The notes below the pieces were generated by a model. It was not told where the DNA came from. It ran no database searches and was given only the letters and a program-made list of their open reading frames with translations. This document shows, in pieces, positions 25,465 to 33,952 of a stretch of 64,000 bases of DNA. This DNA is from Flavobacterium sp. Leaf82 (GTDB taxonomy: Bacteria > Bacteroidota > Bacteroidia > Flavobacteriales > Flavobacteriaceae): positions 180,967 through 244,966 of the forward strand of contig NZ_LMMA01000012.1 in assembly GCF_001422725.1 (NCBI RefSeq), written 5' to 3'. The number at the start of each line of letters is the position of its first letter. Within the stretch, counting starts at the first letter, position 1. Made by a program: the position numbers and the translations under genes.

Positions 25465-27432
25465 TTACAAATCAAATTCTTCTCCAATAGCCAAAGAATC
25501 TGCTGGAATTGCTGTTGAGTCCGGAGCTTTAATACGTATTAACGAACGCGCATTTCCGGAGATGTAAACCGGAGAAAGTCCGCCAATAGTATCTTCAGAA
25601 ACCAAAACGCCACGGCGTAACATTAAGTTGCTTAAAAACTTTTGGTTTTGTACTGCAAAGTCTTTTAGATTTCCCTGATCGTTAAACTGATACATGAATT
25701 TTCTTGGTTTTGGGATAATCGTTGCCAGAAACAAACATTCATTTAAACTTAGATTAGATGGACTTTTTTGAAAGTAGAAATGACTCGCTTCGCCAATTCC
25801 GTATACATTTGGTCCCCATTCGATGATATTAAAATAAACTTCAAGCATTCTTTCTTTGCTTACCACACGATTATTTTCGAGGATATAAACCAATAAAATT
25901 TCTTCTAGTTTGCGTGAAAGTGTTTTTTCGCGCGTTAGGAAAACATTTTTAATTAACTGCATGCTAATTGTGCTGGCACCGCGAGAGAATTTTTTAGTTC
26001 TGATATTCTTTAAGATCGATTGTTTGAAAGCTTCATTTATAAATCCGCGATGCGAGAAAAAAGAAGGGTCTTCTGTTGTAAGGACACATTTTCTTAAATA
26101 AGGTGAAATTTGATCTAAAGGCGTATAATTAGGATTGCCATTTCCAACCAAAACTGGACGTTGCAACACGTTTTGAATAATGGCGCGATATACAAATTCA
26201 CCATTTAATTTATTAAGGTCGGCTTCACCGTATTTAGTGATTTTTAAATCTTCTTTGTTGAGTTTGCTGTCAAAAACTAAAGTGTTTGGTTTGTTTTTGT
26301 TGAATTTAAAATCTAATTTATATTCAAATTTTCCCGTTGCTTCCATACCCTGAAAGTGAGTAAATAATCCGTCAGGCAATGAAACGATAAAGTCTTGTGC
26401 CTGCATTTTTGGGATGTCAACTTTCAAAGTATAAATGGTGTCTTTTTCTGTACTGTACGAGATATAAGGTTTTACTTTTATTTTGTTCAATTGCATCGTC
26501 GAAGTGCTGTCGATCGAAATAAAATCATCTCCCAATAAAAAGCGATAATCAAAACGCGCATTTTTGATAACTACATCTTTACTGGCGATTTTAGGATGAT
26601 TGATTTTTAAATTAGTAATCGATGTGTAGCCATCAATATGCAACTCGCTTCCGTCTTTTTCTATATTCTGAACATTTAATCGGATAGAATCAAAACTTGC
26701 TTTTAGGTTATAACGTTCGTCTAAATAAGGAACGCGGATCGCTCCGGTATCTAAATTAAAGAAACGAATATCTGCTTTTTTATTTCTTGGGTCAGCAAAT
26801 CCTTTTATGTTCCAGCGCTGGTCAAAATCTTTGCTTTGAACATGAAGACTGGTTTCGAGTTGTTTGTTGTCTAAAACCAGTTTGTTTACAGCGACAGACG
26901 TTTTTTTGCCATTATCATCAATCTTGAAGTTCAGGTTTTCCAATCTCATATCTGTTGGAACCAGATTCAATAATTTTGAAATAATGCGATAGGCAAAAGT
27001 GGCGTATTTGCGTTTTTCATTTTTATCAGTATCGGCTTTATCCTTTTTTAAGAAAGCATCAAAATTGCGGACATTTCCTTTTTTAACCAACTGTATGTAT
27101 CCGTTGTTTACTTTTAAAGTTCCAATCTGGACATCGCCAAGTAATAAACTGGATAAGTTGACGCTGGTTTCAATTTTTTCAATATTACAAAGTGTATCAG
27201 CATTTTTAGGAACTAAAATTACATTGGTTAATTTAATTCCGTTCAATCCATCGAACGTAGCCGATTTTACAGAAAAAGTGCTGTTGTATTCCGTATTCAT
27301 TTTATGGGTCACTTTAGCAATTGCTTGTTTTAAAAGTGAATCACGGAAAAAGTAAAAGCCTAAAAAAAGCACTATTAATACTACTGCAAGTATTATTAGT
27401 GCTTTGAATATTTTTTGTTTTGGAAATTTCAT
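25465..27432 (-). CDS. GT51 transglycosylase with long AsmA-like N-terminal extension
   Basis: 655 residues. One N-terminal membrane helix (about 10-30), then about 390 residues of beta-rich sequence resembling AsmA-type proteins (FDGLNGIKLTNVILVPKNAD, LLLGDVQIGTLKVNNGYI). The C-terminal ~230 residues are a GT51 peptidoglycan glycosyltransferase: TTEDPSFFSHRGF with catalytic Glu454, GASTISMQLIKN, RKLEEILLVYILE and YFNIIEWGPNVYGIGEA. There is no transpeptidase domain. It would polymerise lipid II glycan strands in the periplasm; the extension may position it between membranes (inference). Leftward, 20 bases downstream of radA, so likely in its operon. Confidence 0.87.
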   Translation of the reverse strand: MKFPKQKIFKALIILAVVLIVLFLGFYFFRDSLLKQAIAKVTHKMNTEYNSTFSVKSATFDGLNGIKLTNVILVPKNADTLCNIEKIETSVNLSSLLLGDVQIGTLKVNNGYIQLVKKGNVRNFDAFLKKDKADTDKNEKRKYATFAYRIISKLLNLVPTDMRLENLNFKIDDNGKKTSVAVNKLVLDNKQLETSLHVQSKDFDQRWNIKGFADPRNKKADIRFFNLDTGAIRVPYLDERYNLKASFDSIRLNVQNIEKDGSELHIDGYTSITNLKINHPKIASKDVVIKNARFDYRFLLGDDFISIDSTSTMQLNKIKVKPYISYSTEKDTIYTLKVDIPKMQAQDFIVSLPDGLFTHFQGMEATGKFEYKLDFKFNKNKPNTLVFDSKLNKEDLKITKYGEADLNKLNGEFVYRAIIQNVLQRPVLVGNGNPNYTPLDQISPYLRKCVLTTEDPSFFSHRGFINEAFKQSILKNIRTKKFSRGASTISMQLIKNVFLTREKTLSRKLEEILLVYILENNRVVSKERMLEVYFNIIEWGPNVYGIGEASHFYFQKSPSNLSLNECLFLATIIPKPRKFMYQFNDQGNLKDFAVQNQKFLSNLMLRRGVLVSEDTIGGLSPVYISGNARSLIRIKAPDSTAIPADSLAIGEEFDL

Positions 27433-27452
27433 AAAGTAAAATTATAACATAA

Positions 27453-28814
27453 TTATCCAAAAAGAATACCGGCTACATCTTCAATCTTCGCGACAAGCTC
27501 AATCTTAATTCCGGTGTTTTTTAAAGCAATTTTGTTGTACTTAGATACAAAGATAGTGGTGAAGCCTAATTTTTCGGCTTCCTGAATACGCTGATCAACA
27601 CGATTTACAGGGCGAATTTCTCCTGAAAGTCCTACTTCGCCTGCAAAACAGAAACCTTTTGTTACCGGAATATCTTCGTTTGAGGATAAAATGGCGGCAA
27701 CAACGGCAAGGTCAATTGCAGGGTCATCAACAGAAATTCCTCCGGTGACATTCAAAAAGACATCTTTTGCACCTAAACGAAATCCGGCTCTTTTTTCTAA
27801 AACAGCCAGAATCATGTTTAATCTTTTTGCATTATATCCTGTTGTACTTCGTTGTGGAGTTCCGTAAACTGCGGTACTTACAAGCGATTGTATTTCGATC
27901 ATTAACGGGCGCATGCCTTCCATGGTTGTGGCAATTGCAGTTCCAGACATTTCTTCGTCTTTGTGTGAAATTAGTATTTCTGATGGATTGCTTACTTCTC
28001 GCAAACCGCTTCCTAACATTTCATAAATTCCTAATTCGGCAGTAGAACCAAAACGGTTTTTTAGAGAACGCAGAATTCTATACACGTGATTTCTATCACC
28101 TTCAAACTGCAAAACGGTATCTACCATATGTTCCAGAATCTTTGGTCCGGCAATGTTTCCGTCTTTTGTAATATGTCCAATTAAAATAACCGGAATATTG
28201 GTTTCTTTGGCAAACTTGATCAATTCAGCAGTAGTTTCCCTAATTTGAGAAATACTTCCCGCCGTTGATTCAATATAATCCGTATGCAAAGTCTGGATAG
28301 AATCTATAATGACAATTTCTGGCTGAATTGCTTCAATTTGCTTGAATATATTCTGAGTTTTCGTTTCCGTCAGAATATAACAATTGTCACTATTTGGCGT
28401 GATCCTTTCGGCACGCATTTTTATTTGTTTCTGGCTTTCTTCACCGGAAACATATAAAGTTTTGTAAGGTAATTTTAATGAGATTTGAAGTAAAAGTGTA
28501 CTTTTTCCAATTCCGGGTTCACCGCCCAAAAGCGTTAATGATCCGGGAACAATTCCGCCACCTAAAACACGGTTCAATTCGCCATCGGTTGTATCCATTC
28601 TGATCTCCAGAGCAGAATCTATTTCGTTAATTTTTAATGGGCGAGGTGCTTTGCTGCTGGAAGTTGGTTCACTTTTCCATGCCACTTTTTCCTGCTTCTG
28701 AATAATTTCTTCAGCAATAGTATTCCATTCCTTGCAGGCATTGCATTGCCCTTGCCATTTGGCATATTGGGTTCCGCAGTTTTGGCAAAAAAAGGAAGTT
28801 TTAACTTTAGACAT
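27453..28814 (-). CDS. radA: DNA repair protein RadA
   Basis: 453 residues, normal for RadA/Sms. The N-terminal zinc finger uses Cys10, Cys13, Cys24, Cys27. The RecA-like ATPase core has Walker A GGEPGIGKST (97-106) and the RadA-specific KNRFGS motif (about 255). The C-terminal Lon-protease-like domain (NVTGGISVDDPAIDLAVVAA) is non-proteolytic in this family. RadA helps branch migration in recombination. Its ATG shares one base with the stop of the upstream esterase gene, showing translational coupling. Confidence 0.97.
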   Translation of the reverse strand: MSKVKTSFFCQNCGTQYAKWQGQCNACKEWNTIAEEIIQKQEKVAWKSEPTSSSKAPRPLKINEIDSALEIRMDTTDGELNRVLGGGIVPGSLTLLGGEPGIGKSTLLLQISLKLPYKTLYVSGEESQKQIKMRAERITPNSDNCYILTETKTQNIFKQIEAIQPEIVIIDSIQTLHTDYIESTAGSISQIRETTAELIKFAKETNIPVILIGHITKDGNIAGPKILEHMVDTVLQFEGDRNHVYRILRSLKNRFGSTAELGIYEMLGSGLREVSNPSEILISHKDEEMSGTAIATTMEGMRPLMIEIQSLVSTAVYGTPQRSTTGYNAKRLNMILAVLEKRAGFRLGAKDVFLNVTGGISVDDPAIDLAVVAAILSSNEDIPVTKGFCFAGEVGLSGEIRPVNRVDQRIQEAEKLGFTTIFVSKYNKIALKNTGIKIELVAKIEDVAGILFG

Positions 28815-29968
28815 TATTTAGTAGTTTTTTCAAGTGTTTTCATCTGGTCGATTTTCTCGTACATTAAATCTTTGTTTAAATCGCCAATTGGTTCCATTTG
28901 TGAGGCATTCTGGTATTTTTTAGAAGCTCTTTTAGGATCTCCCATTTTTTCATACATTAATCCTAATTCATATTCTCCTAACATGGCTTTTGGATAATTC
29001 ACATTTCCAATTTCGGCCATTTTACCTAATTCGTCGTACGCATTCTTTTTCAAAATAAGAGTTTCAATGATTTTAAAATCACTAATTCTAACCGGAATCT
29101 GAACGCCCATAACTTTAGACATTACATTGTATTTGTTCTCCAGATAATCCGCATAACCAGTTTCAAGAATGGCAATTTTATTATTGTATTCCGCAGAATT
29201 TATAGGTCTGTAAACCTCAAATATTTGATACAAAGCGCTTGGAATTGCATGTAAAACCTGTGTGTAATGCGTTGTACCTTTAAATAAATCGTATTTATAG
29301 TTTACTAACGGATTATTGGCAATTTTAATATTGCTATCTAATTTTTCGATAGGTTCTTTGATTTTCTTATTGTCTCCGTCTGCTGCAGATAAGTAGTAAA
29401 ATAATGGTTCTGTTACTTTTGCAAATTTCTCCGGTATTCTAACTTCCATTTTATTGGCAAGTTCCGGACTAAAAGAAATGTAAGCATTAAAAAGAGGCTT
29501 TTCTTTGTATAAATAAAAATTGATAAAACTTGCGGTTACATCATGTCCTGCAATAATTCTAAAAGGTGTTGTGCGGTATTTTTTTTCGATATAGGGAACT
29601 AATTCGGCACCAATAAATTCGAAAAATTCTGCTCCTTTTTCGAACGGAAGTCCAGTGTTTTGATCAATTGTTGTGTCGTCTTCGCGTTCGTCATTTTTAT
29701 TTTGATGAACACCAATTATAATTACTTCGGGTAAATCTCCCCAATATGCACCGTAACTCAAAGCTCCGGAAAACGGATCAAATAAATAATCTCCGTCGAG
29801 TAAGTATAAAACAGGATATTTTTTTTCAGGATTAGCTTCGTAAGATTCAGGAAGTCCTATGGTTATTCTTCTTTCTGTACCAAGTTTTTCAGATTGAATG
29901 TTGTCGAATTTCTTCTGCGAAAAGGCAGAAATTGAGATTAAAATAAATAGGAAGTAAACTTTTTTCAT
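28814..29968 (-). CDS. Exported alpha/beta-hydrolase, esterase D-like
   Basis: 384 residues with a signal peptide (residues 1-17, ending SAFSQ). The N-terminal domain belongs to the esterase/Fes group: YPVLYLLDGDYLFDPFSG and VIIIGVHQNKNDEREDD are typical. The nucleophile elbow reads IIAGHDVTAS, with Asp (or His) where the usual GxSxxG serine sits (GHSMGG in relatives), so catalytic activity is doubtful. The last ~90 residues are TPR-like (LGEYELGLMYEKMGDPKRAS). First gene of the leftward unit with radA and the transglycosylase. Confidence 0.8.
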   Translation of the reverse strand: MKKVYFLFILISISAFSQKKFDNIQSEKLGTERRITIGLPESYEANPEKKYPVLYLLDGDYLFDPFSGALSYGAYWGDLPEVIIIGVHQNKNDEREDDTTIDQNTGLPFEKGAEFFEFIGAELVPYIEKKYRTTPFRIIAGHDVTASFINFYLYKEKPLFNAYISFSPELANKMEVRIPEKFAKVTEPLFYYLSAADGDNKKIKEPIEKLDSNIKIANNPLVNYKYDLFKGTTHYTQVLHAIPSALYQIFEVYRPINSAEYNNKIAILETGYADYLENKYNVMSKVMGVQIPVRISDFKIIETLILKKNAYDELGKMAEIGNVNYPKAMLGEYELGLMYEKMGDPKRASKKYQNASQMEPIGDLNKDLMYEKIDQMKTLEKTTK

Positions 29969-30169
29969 GATTTGGGCATTTCAGTGAATTAAAAAGTATT
30001 GAAATAGTGTAGCAATATAATACTTTATTTGCTTTTTTGTTTATGTAGGAATTTAAAAAAAGCAATGGTACTATTAGATTAAACCTATTTGATTAAGGCA
30101 TAAGAAATCTGGTTTGTGCAAAAAATGATTTTGACAAACAATACAAATAGTAAAGTGTAAAAGGAAAAC

Positions 30170-30520
30170 TTATGTTAACGAATTATCGTTTTCATTAGGG
30201 AAAATGATCCATGGTTTGAAGGTTTTAGCTTCTTCAAATTCCAGGGTTGCATAGGATATAATGATAATGATATCGTCTTTTTGAACTTTTCTTGCGGCAG
30301 GTCCGTTCAGAGTGATTTCTCCTGAGTTTTTCTCTCCTTTTATAGCGTATGTTTCAAAACGTTCGCCATTATTGATATTTACAATAGATACTTTTTCACC
30401 TTCAATAATGTTTGAGGCTTCCAGTAAAGTTTCATCAATAGTAATACTGCCAATATAATTTAAATCAGCTCCAGTTACTTTTACACGATGAATTTTTGAT
30501 TTTATAACTTGAATTTGCAT
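30170..30520 (-). CDS. panD: Aspartate 1-decarboxylase
   Basis: 116 residues, normal length. PanD makes beta-alanine from aspartate for pantothenate and CoA. The precursor self-cleaves between Gly24 and Ser25 (NYIGSITID) to form the pyruvoyl cofactor, and both residues are present. The conserved SKIHRVKVTGADL start and GPAARKVQKDDIIIIISYA follow. It is 14 bases downstream of panC in the same direction, so the two pantothenate genes form an operon. panB is not in the window. Confidence 0.97.
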   Translation of the reverse strand: MQIQVIKSKIHRVKVTGADLNYIGSITIDETLLEASNIIEGEKVSIVNINNGERFETYAIKGEKNSGEITLNGPAARKVQKDDIIIIISYATLEFEEAKTFKPWIIFPNENDNSLT

Positions 30521-30534
30521 GTTGCAAAGGTAAA

Positions 30535-31413
30535 TTAATTTAATGAAATGGTGTCAATCAACCTTATAGAATTAACAAATACTGCTATAAATGCACGGTA
30601 GTTTTTGTCTTTACTTTTATGATCGATAGGTAATAATGTAGATTCATCAGCAATTACGAAATATTCTAAGTCAAAACGCTCGTTGTCTTTGAAAGAATTT
30701 TCTACAAATTTTATAGTTTCTTCTGGACTATTGTTTTGAAAAATTTCTTTTGCTTCTGTTAAAGTTTTATAAATAATAGCTGCTTCTTTTCGTTCCTCCG
30801 GAGTTAATCGCTCATTTCTCGAACTCATCGCTAATTGATTGTCTTCTCTAAATATAGGACAACCAACAACATTTACAGGTAAATGCGTTTTTTCGACCAT
30901 CTTTTTTACGATCTGCAATTGCTGGAAATCTTTTTCGCCAAAGTAAGCATTGGTTGGAGTTACGATTTCAAATAGCCTTTTTACGATTGTGCCAACGCCG
31001 TTAAAATGTCCGGGTCTGAATTTTCCTTCCATTTGATTTTCTAATCCGTCAAAGTCAAAAGATTGAGAAACGGTATGACCTTCGTAAATATCGTCTACTG
31101 TTGGGGCATAAAGAATTATTTTGTCACTTAGATTGCGCATTTTTTTTACGTCTTCTTCAAGTGTTCTTGGATATTTCTCGAGGTCTTCAGGGTTGTTAAA
31201 TTGGGTTGGATTGACAAAAATACTCACAACAGTATCGTCGTTTTCTTTGATTGATCTTTGCATTAACGCCAGATGACCTTGGTGTAAAGCGCCCATTGTT
31301 GGTACAAATCCGATGGTTGAATTTGTGGTTTTGATAGTTTTCAAATAGGCTATCAAAGCTACTTTACCGTAGAAAATATGCATGGCAGTATTATTAAAAT
31401 TTAGTGCAAACAT
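30535..31413 (-). CDS. panC: Pantothenate synthetase
   Basis: 292 residues as listed, with Met11 (MHIFYGK, ATG at 31383) a likely true start because the first ten residues are not typical. PanC joins pantoate and beta-alanine with ATP. Motifs: GFVPTMGALHQGH with the HIGH-like nucleotide-binding motif, SIFVNPTQFNNPEDLEKYPR, GKFRPGHFNGVGTIV, YFGEKDFQQL and AMSSRNERL (KMSKS-like). Upstream gene of panD; divergent from the GlgA-like gene. Confidence 0.97.
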   Translation of the reverse strand: MFALNFNNTAMHIFYGKVALIAYLKTIKTTNSTIGFVPTMGALHQGHLALMQRSIKENDDTVVSIFVNPTQFNNPEDLEKYPRTLEEDVKKMRNLSDKIILYAPTVDDIYEGHTVSQSFDFDGLENQMEGKFRPGHFNGVGTIVKRLFEIVTPTNAYFGEKDFQQLQIVKKMVEKTHLPVNVVGCPIFREDNQLAMSSRNERLTPEERKEAAIIYKTLTEAKEIFQNNSPEETIKFVENSFKDNERFDLEYFVIADESTLLPIDHKSKDKNYRAFIAVFVNSIRLIDTISLN

Positions 31414-31445
31414 AATATATTAGTTATAAACTGCATAAATTTTTG

Positions 31446-31453
31446 TAATTTTG
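31446..31453 (+). promoter_or_regulatory. Promoter -7 box of the GlgA-like gene
   Basis: TAATTTTG matches TAnnTTTG, 38 bases before the ATG in the 78-base divergent region with panC. TTA instead of TTG lies at the expected -33 position. Confidence 0.55.
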
Positions 31454-31491
31454 CAACGTTTTTATTACCAAAAATTAAGTAAAATACTATT

Positions 31492-32298
31492 ATGAAAGAT
31501 AAGAGGATATTATATGTATCATCTGAAGTCGTGCCTTATTTGGCTGAAAATGAGGTTTCTTTAATGTCTTATGACGTTCCAAAAATGATCAACGATCAAG
31601 GAGGCCAGATAAGAATTTTCATGCCAAGATATGGAAATATCAACGAAAGAAGACACCAGTTACATGAAGTTATTAGGCTTTCAGGAATGAATTTGGTAGT
31701 GAATGACTTAGATATGCCGTTGATTATCAAGGTAGCTTCAATTCCGAAAGAGAGAATTCAGGTTTATTTTATTGATAACGATGAATATTTTAAACGTAAG
31801 GCAACCTTTGCTGACGAAGAAGGAGTTTTATATCCTGATAACGACGAAAGAGCAATATTTTTTGCTAAAGGAGTTGTTGAAACGGTTAAAAAACTAAATT
31901 GGGTTCCGGATATCATTCACGTTCATGGCTGGCTGGCAGCAATGTTGCCAATTTACATGAAACATTATTATAAAAATGAAGCTTTATTTTCTGAGACAAA
32001 AATTGTAACCTCTGTTTATGGGCAATCTTTTGATGAAAATCTTGATTTAGAAATGATTAATAAGGTGAAATTTGATGGAGTTCCGCATGAAGCGATCTCT
32101 GATTTAGAAACGCCAAATTACGAAAATGTATTAAAAGCCAGTATATTACACTCTGATGCTGTAATTATTGCGTCAGAAAATGTATCCCCAAGTTTAACAA
32201 AATTTATAGAATCTTCAGGAAAACCTTTTTTACCTTTCGCCACGAAAGATGCATTCGCTGAAGCGTATACAAATTTCTATAAAACGATGGGTCTTTAA
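31492..32298 (+). CDS. Degenerate half-length glycogen/starch synthase-like protein
   Basis: 268 residues, matching only the N-terminal Rossmann half of GT5 glycogen synthases (normally about 480). Shared features: ILYVSSEVVPY start, RIFMPRYGNI, YFKRKATFADEEGVLYPDND, DERAIFFAKGVVE and PDIIHVHGWLAA. The ADP-glucose-binding KTGGL motif after the first strand is replaced by LAENEVS, and the C-terminal catalytic domain is absent. It is therefore unlikely to make glycogen; a structural or sensory role is possible (inference). Lies between panC (divergent) and DUF4270/glmS. Confidence 0.82.
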   Translation: MKDKRILYVSSEVVPYLAENEVSLMSYDVPKMINDQGGQIRIFMPRYGNINERRHQLHEVIRLSGMNLVVNDLDMPLIIKVASIPKERIQVYFIDNDEYFKRKATFADEEGVLYPDNDERAIFFAKGVVETVKKLNWVPDIIHVHGWLAAMLPIYMKHYYKNEALFSETKIVTSVYGQSFDENLDLEMINKVKFDGVPHEAISDLETPNYENVLKASILHSDAVIIASENVSPSLTKFIESSGKPFLPFATKDAFAEAYTNFYKTMGL

Positions 32299-32319
32299 AT
32301 TTTAACTTTATTATTAAAC

Positions 32320-33942
32320 ATGTATAATACTTCTTTTATTAAGAAAATTCTATTAGTTGCAACGGTTGTTCTTTTATATTCTTGCGATAAAGATTTTAAT
32401 GCGATTGGTGATGGTTTGATCGGAGACGATCATTTTAATCTTCAATCTGAAAAATATGATGTTTTAGCGTATAATCAAGAAGTAACTCCAGTTCAGTCAA
32501 ATGGCCTTACGCTTAATGGTTTGGGTATTTATGAAAGTCAGGCTTTTGGTACAACTACTGCTGGTTTCGTGTCTCAGGTTGCTCTATCTTCAGATGCACC
32601 AACTATTGGAGATATTACCGGAATAGAAAATGTAATTCAAAGTGTAGTTCTTAGTGTTCCTTATTTTAGTCATGTTAAAAGTACAAATACTGACGGAAGC
32701 CGTGTTTATGCTCTAGATTCTATTTATGGAGACCCGAACGGTAAGATTAAATTAAGTGTTTATGAGTCAGGAGTTCAAATGCGTAGTTCTTATTTAGAAG
32801 GAGGTTCGCAATTTGCTCAATTGTACTATACAAACCAGGATGCTGATTTTGATAGCTATAAAATCGTAAATCCTGATAATGGTAAACCATTAAATGATGA
32901 TGCAAACCCGTTGCAAAACGAGCAATTCTTTTTTGATTCTTCAGAAATTGTAGATGTCACTAAAGATGATGCAGGTAAAGATGTTACGACTAGAGTTGCT
33001 CCGGAAATGCGTTTGAATTTAAATAAAAATTATTTCTTAAATAAAATTCTTAAAGCAGATGCTTCAAAGCTTTCTTCTGCGACTCTTTTTCAAGAGTATT
33101 TTAGAGGATTGTATTTTAAGGTAGAGAAATCTGGAAGCAGTGCTTCGAATATGGCATTGTTAGATTTTGCCAAAGCTGGTAATGCAAAAATTACAATTAA
33201 ATATAAAGCAAAAACAGCAATAACAACTGATGCTGAGACCACAACTGAAGATAAAACTATTGTGATTAATTTATCAGGAGCTCAGGCTAGTTTGTATCAG
33301 GACAATAAAAATCCTGATTATACAAGCGCAATAGCAAATAGAAATGATAAGGCAGGTGACGAAAGACTTTATCTAAAGGGAGGCCAGGGTTCTCTTGCTG
33401 TAATTGAGCTTACCGGATTTGCTGCTAAATTAGCAGAGCTAAGAACTAATGACTGGCTGGTAAATGAGGCAAATTTAATTTTTTCTATAGATTCGGATAA
33501 AATGAAAAATACCTACGAGCCAAAAAGAGTTTACTTGTACGATTTAGATAATAGTATACCAATTTTAGATTACAGTACAGATGGAACTTCAAGTATAACA
33601 GCTGACTCTAAAATGACAAAAGTTGTTTATAGTGGTATAATCAATGTGGATGCTACTACGAAAAGAGGTACAACGTACAAAATTAGATTAACGAGTCATA
33701 TTCGTAATATAATTAAAAATGCAACTGTAAAAAATGTCAGATTAGGTTTGGTAGTAACAGGAGATATAAATACTATAACTTCAGGTAAATTGAAACTTAA
33801 AAATGATGTTATATCAGATGCGCCACGAGCTTCAGTAATGAGTCCGTTAGGTACAATATTGTTTGGAGGAAATATTCCTTCAACTGATGTGAACTATGCT
33901 AAAAGACTTCAGTTGCAAGTGTACTACACGAAACCAAATTAA
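32320..33942 (+). CDS. DUF4270 lipoprotein
   Basis: 540 residues. Signal peptide with lipobox LYSC (Cys at about 22), so outer-membrane lipid anchoring is expected. The segments FNAIGDGLIGDDHFNLQ and SQAFGTTTAGFVSQVALSS near the N-terminus match DUF4270, a Bacteroidota-specific lipoprotein family of unknown role. The rest is beta-rich with no motif that can be tied to catalysis. 21 bases after the GlgA-like gene and 10 bases before glmS, so probably co-transcribed with both. Confidence 0.85.
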   Translation: MYNTSFIKKILLVATVVLLYSCDKDFNAIGDGLIGDDHFNLQSEKYDVLAYNQEVTPVQSNGLTLNGLGIYESQAFGTTTAGFVSQVALSSDAPTIGDITGIENVIQSVVLSVPYFSHVKSTNTDGSRVYALDSIYGDPNGKIKLSVYESGVQMRSSYLEGGSQFAQLYYTNQDADFDSYKIVNPDNGKPLNDDANPLQNEQFFFDSSEIVDVTKDDAGKDVTTRVAPEMRLNLNKNYFLNKILKADASKLSSATLFQEYFRGLYFKVEKSGSSASNMALLDFAKAGNAKITIKYKAKTAITTDAETTTEDKTIVINLSGAQASLYQDNKNPDYTSAIANRNDKAGDERLYLKGGQGSLAVIELTGFAAKLAELRTNDWLVNEANLIFSIDSDKMKNTYEPKRVYLYDLDNSIPILDYSTDGTSSITADSKMTKVVYSGIINVDATTKRGTTYKIRLTSHIRNIIKNATVKNVRLGLVVTGDINTITSGKLKLKNDVISDAPRASVMSPLGTILFGGNIPSTDVNYAKRLQLQVYYTKPN

Positions 33943-33952
33943 TAAATAATAT

